DNA of 64,000 nucleotides from assembly GCA_020466095.1 (NCBI GenBank), contig CM035808.1:20696980-20760979 (forward strand), in the 5' to 3' direction. This stretch comes from Chlorops oryzae. Its lineage: Eukaryota; Arthropoda; Insecta; Diptera; Chloropidae. The notes under the pieces were generated by a model, which saw nothing but the letters and a program-made list of their open reading frames with translations, made no database searches and was not told the origin of the DNA. Positions 48,385 through 61,460 of the stretch are shown in pieces (position 1 is the first letter of the stretch; every line of letters starts with the position of its first letter). The translations under genes and the position numbers were made by a program.

Positions 48385-49846
48385 CAGTCAACTCTCGTCA
48401 TTGGCGTGTCCAAAGAAAGAGTGCTTTGATGGTGCTTATATTTTCCACAGTGGTATATTGAACTATTATAAGACATTAACCCAAAATTTTTTGGGGGCTA
48501 GAGAAAGTTTAGAGAGTTATGGACGAAAAACCAAAAAATTCCGAAAAATTCATGGCGTCATATTTGGATGAAAATTTATATATAGAATAAGTGAAAAATT
48601 CTAAGAACTTTAGCACTAAAATTTTTTCAAAAAACTGGTCCTTTTTGGAACCAGTTTGGAACTAGACCAAAACTAGACTAGTTGTAATCCGTTTCTTGAA
48701 AAAATTTTGACGTTTCGAGCTATCGAGAGTTTGAAATATTAAATTGTTGGAATTTTTGAAAGAAAGAATAAGATTTTTCGCATAATTGGGTAATAACACT
48801 GTGCTCGAATCGGGAACTTTTTTTATTCAACAATGGTCAGTCCTAGTGGGTAAAACTAATTCGAGTACGCTGATTCCAATGGGGCTAGTCGTTTTCCGGA
48901 GTTAGAGGTCACAGAAACAACTTTTACAATAGATACAATTTTGACCACATTTTCGATTTTTTAACATAGCTTTATCTCCTTAACCGTACGGAATATTTTT
49001 TTGGTGTCTTGAACAAAGTTGTTGGTATTGAATGGGAAAAAAAAATGCTGAACATACTAACCCCGAAAAAGTGCCTCTAGTGGCTTAAAACTGAAAAAAT
49101 TCCGATTTTTTAGCGTACTGCGTATAAATCATATGGATAAAGCACCTGGCAGCCAGCAGAAATAATTAATTTTTTGCATTAAAAAACTCATTTTAGCCGG
49201 GGGATAAATCCGAAAGGGATCTTAGAAGTCTTTCTTAATTGCCTAAGGCCCATTTGCTACTGTTCTGATAAAAGTTTTCGTTTCGAAAAACCAAAAAACT
49301 TTGTATGGAAATATTGATATTTTGAGAGGATATCGTGACGATCAACTTTAACCGGAACAGTAGCAAATGGGCCTAAATGTGTTATTTCCTTCGAAAAAAG
49401 TCTGCTATGTTCCTGTGAAAGTGACTGAACTGCTGTTCTCTGCAGTGTAATTTTGTATGCAGTAGCTTTGTAATGTGTCGAATGCGTCCCTTGATTCTCT
49501 TAGTGAGCGCCTCTGCCGGAGGTTATGATAGACCATTCTCATTTTCTTTCACCAAACTAATGGAATTGTGTTTCAAACTAATCATTCCAACTTTAAATCC
49601 TTGCACAACGGTAATACGAATTTCAACTTCTTGAACTTATCTCAAATTTTTTGTCTTTAACGTATGCAGTGTTAGTTTAATAGTTCGAATTAGTGAGTCG
49701 TTTTATAACGTAGTGGTGATAGTTTTGTTCGAATATTCTCCCTTTTATTCGGAAATATTAAGAGATATTCTAGGGCGAACTCATGATTACTTCGAAGTGT
49801 CAATATATTTGAATTTTCGCTGGTTTCAATTAGCGAGAACCGACTG
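48385..49846. mobile_element. Degenerate pogo-like element (about 1.46 kb)
   Basis: The left end after TA reads CAGTCAACTCTCGTCATT. The right end in reverse complement reads CAGTCGGTTCTCGCTAATT, also after TA. Most of the differences are transitions. CAGT ends with TA duplications fit the pogo/Tigger branch of Tc1/mariner. No transposase could be read. Confidence is limited because identity between ends is only about 65 percent. Confidence 0.4.
49246..49374. repeat. Short inverted-repeat element (129 bp)
   Basis: AGGCCCATTTGCTACTGTTC at the left is perfectly inverted at the right end (20 bp). No target duplication could be identified. It lies inside the pogo-like element above. Confidence 0.75.
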
Positions 49847-52800
49847 TATCCCTGCAGCAGTTTGAATTAGAGCAATGAAGAAAATATTCGAAATTAATCT
49901 CATACATCAATGCTTTCACAATTCATTATTCACATAATATCTCTGAAATTATTACGGATAAAAAAAGTCAACACAAAAACATGTTTCTTTGTGTGCCATT
50001 AATGAGTTCTTTTCTTCTGGTCCGAACCCTTGGAGCTACAATGTTTATTTCATAGCAAAAGCCAATAGCAATTACAAAAAGCCCTTGGATTGAGCATAAT
50101 TGAATTTTGTAAATTGAAAACTTTGTCGTGTAGTTGTCATTGCCTTCGACTTGGGGTGAAATGAGTAAAGTTTCTTTCTCACTCTTCTGTCCAAATAACA
50201 TCAGTTCTTCTTGTTGATAATAGAACGAAAAAAAGTTTCTCCAAAAGTATTTACATTGCTTTAGCCAAAACCACTGAACGAATGTCCTTCAAACTATGTA
50301 TAACTCCTGCATCGTACCTGCTACCAGCAATACGAATCATTCTTTACTCGAGGGACAAACAAAAGGCCAATGCCAAAAGAAGTACCCAAAAGATTTGCGC
50401 GCTCAATTCGAATGGACAGTAACAACCATTATTTTGTGAGTAAATTCACGCATGGCTTAATTAAATTGAAGTTAATTGGACGTGAAGAAAATTAACTAAA
50501 AATTAAATTAAATAAAAAGTGTTCCTGGCACTCTCGAGTTATTTTAAATAAATTTAAATTACAAGACGGAAAGAAAATCTTGTTTTGCACATAACTTTTC
50601 AGTTCATTTGAAGGAAAAAAAGAATGAATATCCAAAGAAATTACGGAGATAGAGAGAGAGAGGGAGAGAGAGAGGGATAGAAAATTTTCTGCGAATCGTC
50701 TTAACCAGCATTGTAGTAACCAACAAGCTGAATTGTTGCCTGTCTTCGAACGTGACTCCCTGACGCATTTTTTCTTTCACTGACGCTTCACTGGCATTTG
50801 ACACTTGGCTCGAATTTGACAACGGAATCATTAACCCGCATAGTGCTTAGCAATTAACTACTCAGAGCGTCTAAGTTACTGATTGTCTAACTGACTGCTT
50901 AACTGACAGTAGACGTCCAATTTCCCCGACCCTCGAGACTTCCGCGAGATTCTCGCTTCAAGGGAGCGTAATGGCTTATATATTAAATTTCTGCTGGGCT
51001 TTCGAAAGTTGGGCAACAGGACTTACAGGCATTTGATTTTGTTTTTTTTTTCTTATTTTTTATTTTTTTTGCTTTCTAGAATTTTCTATACAATTTTGTG
51101 TGTGTCTGTCTAAAGGGCAACTAAGCGCCTTTAATTGGACAAATGTTCGGTATTACGTGACGATAAATCAACACCATGGGAGCAACGGATACCGTTATGC
51201 AAAAAGCACAAAAAAAAAAAATTATAACAAAAATGAATTGTGCGTGCCGATGTGTCATAAAAGAAAATTTCTGTTACAATTTATATACGCAATTCTGTTA
51301 CATTTCCATGTCCAAATGACGATAAGATCTGAGAAACAAAGCTTAAATTAACGAAAAATTCCATTTTATTACTAAGCCTAGAGCAACAAAATCTCACATC
51401 AAAGTTAAGTTAAGATTCCAAGATCTACATGGTAACGTTGAAGGCGATAAAGTGGAATGCACGTGAGTGGAAAAGTCTTAGCACGGATTAGGTCGCGTTA
51501 ATTGAGGTTTTAATTAAAACGTTAAGTGTGAAGGCGTTATATTTACCAAAATCCATGCTCGGGCGCCTAAATTAACTTGTAGTTTTATTACGGCAACTGA
51601 AGTCTTAATTTTTTATGCTCCTGTGTGGCTTTGCAAATATTATAAGTAACCGTTCGAAGAGAAAAAGAAACGTTTCGGCAGGACGAAGGTCAAATAAACT
51701 CATCTGGCAGCCGGGTAAGCAATGCCACTAGTCATCGACCTTTTGGGACAACGCGCCTTAAAGAAAAAAAAACCAGAAATAATATGAAAATGACAAATGA
51801 TGTCTCGCAATAGTCATGGCCGTTGGAACGAGCATTCTAAACGACGTGAAACAATTTTTGCTCCCGTTTATTGAACTCATTATTTTGGTCCTTTATTACA
51901 CTACTGTGCAAAAAATTTGGCTTCATCGCCAAGCTCACACCTAAGCGATGAAATTTTCATACATTATTGTTCGCACTTATTTTTGGTTGGGGGAAAAAGC
52001 CATCAGTTAAATGGACGTAAACAAACAAAAATGGATGACAAGGAATAAAAAAAAAGAGGCAATATCTAAAAAAAAAAAAGGATCAACGACTTCGTTTATT
52101 TGGCATTTGAACCACCTTTCCATGGGATTCATATTACTATACACTTTGTTGCGCATGGAGAAGCGCTGTTCGAAAAGGAGATTGCCTAAAAGATGCTGGC
52201 AGAGATAAATCATGCTGCCATCACATATGCCTTTATTTATTGTCTCACCTTTTCCGATTGAAGCAAACAAAATAATTTCTTTCTTCGTCTCATTAATTCT
52301 TATTTTATCTGTCCTCTTGTATTTCATTTTCATTCAATTTCGAATTGTTTGCGCACTTATCACAAGCCAAGCAGCTCTCGAGCGAACCCAATGCCAAAGC
52401 ACTCCATACGTCCCACACACTCGATAATCACCGTCTCTAAATAAACGTTTATAAAAGTTTCAAAGTCGCAGGAAAATCCCATTCGATGAAACAAGAATGG
52501 AGACAAAAAAAAAAAAATAAAAATAATAAATAAAAGATTGATCTTGATAACTCTCCCCCACGTGCGTTTTCCAAGAAAATGGCGTCGAGTGATAAAAACA
52601 AAGTCGACAGCTTTAAGTGAATTCGAAACTCGAGCGACTGCGATTTCCAACGTTCGCACCATTCATTCGTTCATTCGTTCATTGACCAAATCAAACTAAC
52701 TGATTAAAGCCCACTGAGGATTTAAACGCCCATGCGCAAGGATACGACCCACGAAGCTTTCATGATTCACGTCTTGTTCTTAACCCATGAAGCTCCAGGC

Positions 52801-53805
52801 TAAGCAATTTAAAAATGTTTCAACAGCATTTATTGAAGGCTTTATAAAGTTTTACTGAATTGAGAACTTTGGAGCCCGATGGGTTAATCTAGGACACCTT
52901 AGAACAACGGATTTAGCAAATGCAACTCAACATCGAATGATTACAAAGTTCAAGTTCCTCGACGTAAATCTCACGTCCAAGATGTCGGGCGACCGGGTCT
53001 TCTTCTTACGGCAAGAGTAGCATTGACACACTCGTATGTCAATGAGATAAAAATACTTTGAACAACCGTGCCCGAGTCATGCAAGTCCTTTATTATTATT
53101 ATTATTAAAATTTTCTTTTTTATATCATCGACTTGAGAAACATAACAATAAAAATAGAAGTCAAGAAAAATGAATTGTCCAAGCGTTTGGAATTGTCGCA
53201 ATTTAATCGACTTGTACGCCATGGAAATCAGATCCAAAATCTAAAAAATATATGTAAAAAAAAATTGATGACACAAGCAAAACGTGTCGTTCTAGCACAT
53301 TCAGTGTGGGAAAACTTCCAGAGCGTCCAGTGAGTGTTTCAATGGGATATTCGTGCCAACGAATCTTGCCCTTGCATTCATAACGTCTTTTACACTTTGA
53401 GTAATTCCCGGCGATTCCTTCTGGGATTATCCACCTCAAGTGTCTCTAAAAATGCTGAGAAGCGAACAACAGATGGACAAATTTTACGCACTAAAACACA
53501 AATTGATAAACATTAAAGGTTCAACAATCACAATGGATAGTGAGAAAAATAACAAAAACCGAAAAGAGAAGAAAGACCAGAAAACAAAAGAAAGTAGAGA
53601 CGAAATATTAAGGCTCAAATGAGACATTTGTTTGGTTCAACCAGGGATAAAGAAACAAGGACATTTCCTTTTTCATAACTAAATTTCTTAAAGCATGCTT
53701 GTGTGATTGCTGAGGTGCACACCTTTATGATGCGGTATAGTGAAAACTATGGTTTTTTATATACTTATATATTATATATATATACAATAAAAGGTATATA
53801 CATTA
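49847..53805. other. Non-coding DNA with a GA microsatellite
   Basis: Contains an AGAG-rich run at about 50649-50676, an ATT run at about 53090-53107 and TA-rich DNA near 53760-53785. Open frames are 108 codons or shorter with no recognisable domain. Confidence 0.45.
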
Positions 53806-53941
53806 CAGTGGGTCAATTTGTATGGACGAAAAAAACTTGATAGGGAGTATACCAAAATCGTAATCTACGGGAAATTCTAAGCAACTTTACCGAAGAAACT
53901 ATAGGTCTAAAACCAAAACTGACCTCCCGCTTATCGATCCA

Positions 53942-54651
53942 AAGTTTTTCTTAAGAATTTGAATGTTTGGAAATACACAGACCTGTTAAATAATGATTAT
54001 TTAATTAATGATTAATTAATCAGATTATTTTTTTCTTATGAGTGAAATAGTGATTATTTAATGATTATTTTTGTATGACCTATATTAATCAATGATTGCG
54101 ATTACCAAATAATCATGAAATAATCAGGATTATTTCAGATTAATGAAAAAAATCTTGAAAAAAACTTTGAAAAAACGATGTTATTCAATTACAAATTGAA
54201 AATAATAAAAATTAATAAAAAATCAGAACAAATCAAAAATAATCAAAAAACCCAAAAAAATCAGAAAAAATCAAAAAATAATCCCGATTAATTTTAGATT
54301 ATTTTTGAATATTTTTGATTTTTTTTTGGATTATTTTTGATTTTTCCTGATTATTTTTGATTTGTTCTGATTTTTTATTAATTTTAATTATTTTCAATTT
54401 GTAATTGAATAACATCGTTTTTTCAAAGTTTTTTTCAAGATTTTTTTCATTAATCTGAAATAATCCTGATTATTTCATGATTATTTGGTAATCGCAATCA
54501 TTGATTAATATAGGTCATACAAAAATAATCATTAAATAATCACTATTTCACTCATAAGAAAAAAATAATCTGATTAATTAATCATTAATTAAATAATCAT
54601 TATTTAACAGGTCTGTGTATATCCAAACATTCAAATTCTTAAGAAAAACTT
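53942..54651. repeat. Near-perfect palindrome, about 710 bp
   Basis: The left arm starts AAGTTTTTCTTAAGAATTTG and the right arm is its inverse. From the CAGACCTGTTAAAT end inward I see essentially no difference for about 270 bases, and only one difference in the outer 36 bases. The arms diverge near the AATCA-rich centre around 54230-54330. Each arm contains the hAT end plus host flank. Confidence 0.9.
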
Positions 54652-55512
54652 GAATATCATCGTTTTTTCAAAGTTTCCCTATAGTCCGTGGGACCGGCAC
54701 CGGACAAGTGAATTCACCGGCCACCTGCGGTTAGGACCATCCCTCGTCAAACCACCGGCAATACTTTCGAGAGGCGAATTTAACATTGCGATGTCATAGG
54801 CAAGGACATATGGGCCCCTCGCTGTACTACATTTAATTATATTCAATTTCTAATTGAATAACATAGTTTTTCGAAACTTTTCAAATAAGAAACACTAGCA
54901 CTTGTTCATTTTTACATATAATTTCATAATAACGTATATGAAGAACAATTAACTACAAATTAGCATTCGCTTTGAGAATAACTAATTTTTCAAACGAAAA
55001 GTCTGTCAATGAATGCCTTCTTGGGCTGTTGATGATTCCCGCGAAAGAGAACAGCCGTTCTACAGGTGCCGATGAAAAAAGCTGTATTGAACAATTTTGA
55101 AGCTTCTTTCAAAAAACCATATTTCTGCCAAACTTCGTTTCCAGTTAACGTTAGTTAAATTACAAATTGAAAGTAATTAAAATTAATAAAAAAAAAAATC
55201 AGAACAAATCAAAAATAATCAAAAAAAAATCAAAGAACCCAAAAGTAATCAGGAAAAATCAAAAATAATCAAAAAACAATCAAAACTATTCAAAAATAAT
55301 CTAAAATTAATCGGGATTATTTTTTTGATTAGTTTTTGATTTTTTCTGATTTTTTTCATTAATCTGAAATAGTCCTGATTGTTTCACGATTATTTGGTAA
55401 TCGCAATCATTTATAATCAAAAATTTCAAGAAGTTAAATTAATAATGATTATGGGTTAAAAAAAGAACAATAATTCATGATTATTAATCTTAATCGGGAT
55501 TTAACAGGTCTG
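53978..55512 (-). mobile_element. Rearranged hAT transposon remnant with 8-bp target duplication
   Basis: The left end starts CAGACCTGTTAAAT at 53978 and the right end finishes ATTTAACAGGTCTG at 55512. Flanking 8-mers are GAAATACA (53970-53977) and GATATACA (55513-55520), seven of eight identical. A third, inverted end stops at 54615 and is followed by TGTATATC, the reverse complement of GATATACA. Subterminal DNA is an array of AATCA-type words. A C-terminal transposase fragment lies between (54953-55075, minus strand). The rest of the transposase is gone. Confidence 0.75.
54953..55075 (-). pseudogene. hAT transposase C-terminal (dimerisation) fragment
   Basis: Read on the minus strand, 40 codons start SSAPVERLFSFAG and end ...LVILKANANL at a TAG stop (54953-54955). 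The S-A-P-x-E-R-x-F-S-x-A-G core is the signature of the hAT C-terminal dimerisation region. Upstream sequence to about 55140 continues the similarity only if a one-base shift in the A/T run near 55076-55080 is allowed. The catalytic part of the transposase is absent. Confidence 0.8.
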
Positions 55513-55684
55513 GATATACATATTCAAAATTCGAAATTTTTTGATATAGAAAAATTTGAATTGGGAAAAAAATAAGCATATTATTAGGCTGTATTTTTAA
55601 AGGCAATTTTAATACATTTATTTAGATTGTGAATATCACAGATTGGTCTGCAAATCTATTTTTCTGTCCATCCGCGGGACCCTG

Positions 55685-58600
55685 TATATTTATATATATA
55701 TTTGTATATGGCCTATGTATTAGGTTTTTTAAGTGTTTTGAGTATTTTTTCAGACTTTAAGAAATGGTTACAGAATATGCTGAGCGGAGGTCCCCAAAAA
55801 AAATTCCTTTCTGAGATATTTTAAGTTATAAAAAATGAATCCATAGATTATTTTTTAATAAAAATCTATATTTTTATTATATATATTATATATTATTTTT
55901 GTAGATTGAATAAAACCATTTACTGCGAAAAAAAAATTTCCGACTTATTTAAGATAGAAGAAGATTGTCCCTATTAGGGTATTTCTTATCGATCAGTCTC
56001 ACCAGACAGTCCGAAACCAAAGTTACAGACATTGCACGGTTCATTAGAAAGTCTAATTAGCTTTCCCAGTAGGTTGTAAGGGGCAAAGCATTCGTGGGGT
56101 ATCTTAATTGGCCAACTTACTATGCCTGTGTGAACTACCTGTTGCCCCTCCGGTCTTCATACCTATTCCTATCCATCTATCTATCTACCTACTTACCTAC
56201 ATAAATATTTAAAATAGCAAGCAGTAAACGCTTAATTGGAGGTTTTTCTTTAAGCAACATTTTTTGAGATATTAAGCCACAAGTCGGAAGAAAAATATCA
56301 AAGCTGCTTTCCTGAACAAAATCTAAAAATCTTGAGACGTCTCGAAAATGTTACTTCATAACTTCGGAGCTTATATGAAAAACGGGCCCAGAAACAATGC
56401 AGTTTGTAAGCTTTGGTAAGAAATTAGCAATTTACTCTTGTAGTTCGAAGGCTATGTTCAATTATATCCTCAAAAACACTACCACAAAAATGCGTTGCAT
56501 ACTTTAAGGCTTAAATTAGTAATTGATAACGGGCAACTAATCAATTATCTTTTAAATTATCTGTGTCTGAGATTGACATCTCCATTGACCGGCCATATTT
56601 TCATGTCTTACAACAAAAATATCATTTCGCTTGACAAATCAATTCAACATACAAAATAAAACCTTCCGTGGGTAGCTACAATGTATCTGAGACGTCTTCA
56701 ATATTTCTGTCTTTTTTTTTTTTGATTCGAAGTAAATAAGGAAATACTAAAAAAATCGGCTCCATTATTTTTCCATCATCCAAAACACCATGATTCATCA
56801 AAGTCCTTAGATTATAGGTACCTCGAAGACTGTCAAACAAAAATGTTTCACAAATCCCTCCTCGAATGTAATACCATTAGCTACTGATCATCTCATGGAA
56901 GAGATGCATCAAAGTGTCATGAAGCTTCAATTAATACATTTACATAAATATTTTACTGTTTATGGTTGTTATTGTTTTTGTTTTTGCTTTTAATGCCGTG
57001 CCTCAATTGCGTGTTGGTGTAAGGACGAAATTGTAAATTGACGCTAAAAGCGCAAATCGTTCGCAGCAAAACAATTTATTTTCAAATCACATTAAACAAC
57101 GCTCCTGGCTGTCGTGTGATAAAGAAAATAAATAAAATCAAAGCAAGACGAGATAAAGGCATGAGTGAAGTGTGAATACTGAAGGCTGAAGAAGGAAGAC
57201 GCGGCCATGCCGTGACCTTATGCAAGCGTCAGTGGTGTTATGTTCGCGTTGTGTTGCTTAAAGCTTAAATTTGTAAGACTTGCTTGAGATGTCGGAATGT
57301 GCAAGCGAAAGTGTGTGTGCGTGTGTGTGTGTTGGCCATTGCTGCGATGACGGAGCCACCGAGCGTTACAATGACATATAAAAGCACTTACGGGCGACAC
57401 TCTTAACTAATTTAATGTAAAGAAAGCAAGTAGAAAGAAGAGGAGAAATTCCGCCATGCAACAGGCAGCAACAGGCAGCGACGCGCTGCACTTACCAATA
57501 CTTACAGGCAGTAAAAAGTCTCAACAACACTGCACGGCACTGTAGACCAGCTGCAAGCTATTTAAGTTTGTCTGTTTGTATTCTTAACGAGCTAAGACTG
57601 CACCTAAAGGACATTTGAGCTGTGTTGCAGCGCGAGGACACTCATAAGCAGTATAAAATAGTAGAAGAGGGATAGGGGGGGATGATTTTTTTTTTTTTTT
57701 TAAAGAAAATCATGCTCAAATTACAAAATGAATGTGCGCATCATTGGCATTACTATGTTGCTGAGACTGAGCTCGCTGACTCTCTATCATTTAGTTGGAC
57801 GCACCATTTCAGTAAGTCCGTCTTTCCGTTTGTCTGTCGATCTGTCTGCGCGTTCATGAGACGACTCCAATGTGTTTGTCATTTATGCTGAATGTCACAC
57901 AGCGAACGGAGCGCAGTGTCACATGCCAGACAAACGAACTGACAAGGATAACCGCAACACGAAATGTGATCAGAACGATGCAACATTCTGGAGACTTCAT
58001 TTCCACATAAATACGAGTGCAGTTGCTATTGTTTATGTTTGTCTCGCGTAACGCAACCCCGATTCTCGTTCGACGATGTTCCGCGAATTTTGTGCTCTTG
58101 CGGGTTTTGTTTTGCTTTGTGCTCGAATCATTCGCCTTAGAAAGCAATAAGAATCATGCCGGCACGCTTGAGAACTTTGCAGCAGATGACTTAGTAGCAC
58201 AAACGATTGCAACAGCAACAGAAAAGCCCGAAAGCCCGCATCAGAAGCAACGGAAACAATTGCTTTCGCTAATGACGCGTGTCGACTATGTGTTCAATTG
58301 AATTGCGCTCTGTTGCGTTTCCTCTCGTTTACAGTTACTTGTGTTAGTTTGTGTGAACATGAAGGCTGACAGGGACGAGCAAGTTCGTTTCTAGATTTCA
58401 AAGAACATAAAGAATTTTGTCGAAAATCCCCCGTGATAGTTATTCCCCTATCACTTGCCATTTTCTTCATGAAATCCTAACTGAATCCTATGCCGTAGAT
58501 ATTACTGTGAAGCAAAAAATAATGAATAGAATTGTGGTTCTCGAACATAGGTTAACCATAGAGATCAAAATGCGTGTTACTCCATAACCAACAAGAGCAA

Positions 58601-61161
58601 GAAAATTTTAGTCTCCCGCTAGCCCGAAAAACAAAGTTCAATATTCAATTTATAAACGGGATCTTGGTGACTGTGACTGTCGATGGGACCATGGGCAAAC
58701 AATATTTTTTGACTCCTTCCTCAATGACAGATTAATGCTGCTATGCCTTAACTTCATGCTGTCGAAAATAACGAATTTGAAGACTTTTAGTAAGGGTGGT
58801 TACTGGATGATTTAATTTTTTTGCTTAAAATTGTGCATTTCAGTTAGCAAAGATGAAGGATTAAAAATCAATGCTTATAAAAATGATATTTGATTGTACA
58901 CGAGGTGTTAGGCTTACAGTTATTGTTACGGAAAATGTTTCAATATCACGCTCACCCAAAGTACTACTTAGATTTGCATACTTTCCAGGGCAAGGAAGCC
59001 TGATGAATCCATAAAGCTTAGTTTGCTAAATTATTTCAAGCAAAAACCTTACATAATTCGTGCTTCAATTTGTTTTCGACATAGATGAACATTTTTATTC
59101 CAAAGCCTGAAATCTGCTTTAGAGTATTTTACATTCCTATAAAGCTACCCGTGAGATATTTAAAGAAGATTTCCACTTTGTACTCCTCCACTGTTTACAT
59201 TGCAAAAGAATATTTTCTATTTGACTCTACAGCAGAGAAAGTATGTTTTTCATTGTATACAGTCGTGGTGCACATAGTATATCTCGACTCTATATATGTG
59301 GACAGCAGCTCTACGTAGAACTACAGAATTTTAGACACGGTTGTCAGTGTACAGTATTGAATGTCAAATGAAAAATTTCGAAATTCTATAAGTTCCACTA
59401 GCTTTGAATATTACGGAAACTTCATCATCAATTTAAGCTCCCACGAAAAGTTGCGGTTGCCCACATCAAACACCGAGGCATTAGAAACACAACACTAAGT
59501 AAAAATTGCGCCTACGAATATGCTAGAGAAAACCGCAGGAAACTTTCGGATACCAAACCAAATCTGGCAAGACGAATCGAAGTAGGTATGTTAGTGTTGT
59601 CAGCTGCACATTGTCAAGTATTCAATCATAGCCAGCTGGTCAGCCAACCAACCAACCGACCACAAATGATTTGTGTCCTTTAACGAAGGGACTCTGAGTA
59701 AAAACCTTTACCTTTGTGGCTCATTGTTCAAATTATACTTTGATTAATTCAACAAGAGACTCGATTTCACTTCGAAGGACTTTAATTATTCAAAGAGCTT
59801 TGAAATTCTTCCCACTCGATTTCTATTTACAATCTATCATGAGCAACTTTTTCCAAACAACTTTTCTGATTGCACTTGCGTTGTGGGCTTTGAAGAATCA
59901 ACGCCGGTTTTCGATTACCTTCGTAATTACTTTAAAAGTTTTGAGGCTTTTCTTTACGGCATTGCAATTTGGTCGTGCTTATTCCAGATTTCCGGTGCTG
60001 AAATTAACTCGTACTAGATTTTACTAGATATAATTCTCTATTTCTGTCTCTCTCTCTCTCTATCTCTCTCTCCCTCCCTATTTCTCCCTCTTGCGAAAGA
60101 AGTACCATGGCGTAATACTTGTTGCACCGACGTTGTATTAAAAAAGGGCAGCTACTGCAGGGGCGTTCGTAATGTGAGCTTCATGAATAAAGGACAATCG
60201 GAGAAATCTGATGTGAAATGTGAGGATGGGTCGGGGGGCAGGAAACGAGGTTAGTAAATTTCAAAAACCTCACAACCGTAACAAGAAATGATTCCTCGAA
60301 TAACGTTCTCACAGCACCGGTGCACGCTCACTCATAGGTAGGCGCAACAAGTTTTCCCCTCCCAACATGACACCAGAATGCAGGATTGAAGTCTGCTTGT
60401 TTTTTGCGGGGTCACCTAATGGAATTGTGGCGTTTTGCATTTAATTTATTTCTTTGATTAAAGTACGCAGCTTTGAATTCTATTTCTTTTTCCTTTTATT
60501 TATTTTTTATTTTTTTGTTTGTTTTTTTTTTTTTTTGAAAAATCCAACCAAAGTCTGCAGGTGACATTTTTAACAGAATTCCATATTGAGGTTTTTACAA
60601 AATAATTCAAATTCATTTCGGCCTTGGTAAAAAAGTTTGTGTATATACTTTTCAATGAAAGATAATATATAACATGCATTGAAATAAAAATCATCAAGTT
60701 TTTAAAACGCATTTTTTGATTTGTGTATCAAATAGACTGTTGCATTTCATATTAATTTTGAGGCAAAGGAAATTATGTTACAGTCAAACTTTCATGCGTC
60801 GAACCGCTTCTATTCAGAGAAAGGCAACCTGTGAGGAAACCAAGGTATTTATACGGAAGTTATTCTAGATGTTACAAGATCCGCCATAAACCTGCTAAAG
60901 GTGCGCATTATACTACGCAAATAATCTTGCTGAGTGTATGAGTATGCCAAAAGCATAAACGTTACTCATACGCCCTGTATGCCATACGTCTCATAATATA
61001 GCCTAAAACCATGCATTTTGTTTTTATTTACATTTTTTTTTTAAATTTAATTCAGAGCCTTTATCCCTGGCACAACCAGAAGGACTTTTTAGTGAAATCT
61101 CTTTAATAAAACTACAAAATGAGGCAGTTCTTAACTACCATATAAAAGGGCCTTCATATTT
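55685..61161. other. Non-coding DNA with simple repeats, no gene recognised
   Basis: Holds an interrupted (GT)n at about 57311-57332, a CT-rich run at about 60047-60075, and T runs near 57688-57700 and 60524-60536. The stretch 57440-58320 is less AT-rich and has overlapping frames of 61-97 codons, but none has a recognisable domain or convincing splice context. Confidence 0.4.
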
Positions 61162-61165
61162 TTAA

Positions 61166-61456
61166 CCCTTTCCTTTCTGAGGGTACGAATTTGTATCACT
61201 TCGTTTTTTGTCAAAGAATTTAAGTAAGCAACAATATTTTGCTAATTTTTTTGTATACTTATTATTTAAAAAAACTTACTTTTTTAATAGGTACCTTAAA
61301 ATCCTGAAGGTACAAATAAGTCCAAGTCCTGAAAATAGTACTTCGTTCAATAAAAATCGAAAAAAAAAGTTATGTGTTCTTATTAACGTTCTTTAATAAG
61401 ATAAAGAAAAGAAGTTGTAGGAAATCACCATAAATTGATATCGCGGAAGGAAAGGG
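61166..61456. mobile_element. TTAA-flanked short element (piggyBac-type MITE, 291 bp)
   Basis: TTAA flanks both sides (61162-61165 and 61457-61460). The ends are CCCTTTCCTTTCTG on the left and CCCTTTCCTTCCGCG on the right in reverse complement. It has no transposase. Its ends resemble those of the TTAA element at 19997-20311 (CCCTTT...). Confidence 0.7.
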
Positions 61457-61460
61457 TTAA

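Larger units (their letters stand above)
53806..55684. mobile_element. Possible Tc1/mariner-like element hosting the hAT remnant
   Basis: The left end after TA reads CAGTGGGTCAATTTGTATGG. The right end in reverse complement reads CAGGGTCCCGCGGATGGAC after TA. Both continue to GGAC and an A run. Similarity is partial, so the outer boundaries are tentative. If correct, the hAT element at 53978-55512 inserted into it. Confidence 0.35.

Noticed and set aside
54663..54840. GC-richer block inside the hAT remnant, suspected rDNA or other gene fragment
   Set aside because: No recognisable rRNA or protein similarity could be read; left as unassigned internal sequence.
57440..58320. Possible exon cluster in a less AT-rich region
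   Set aside because: Overlapping frames on both strands, none with a recognisable domain or consistent splice sites.
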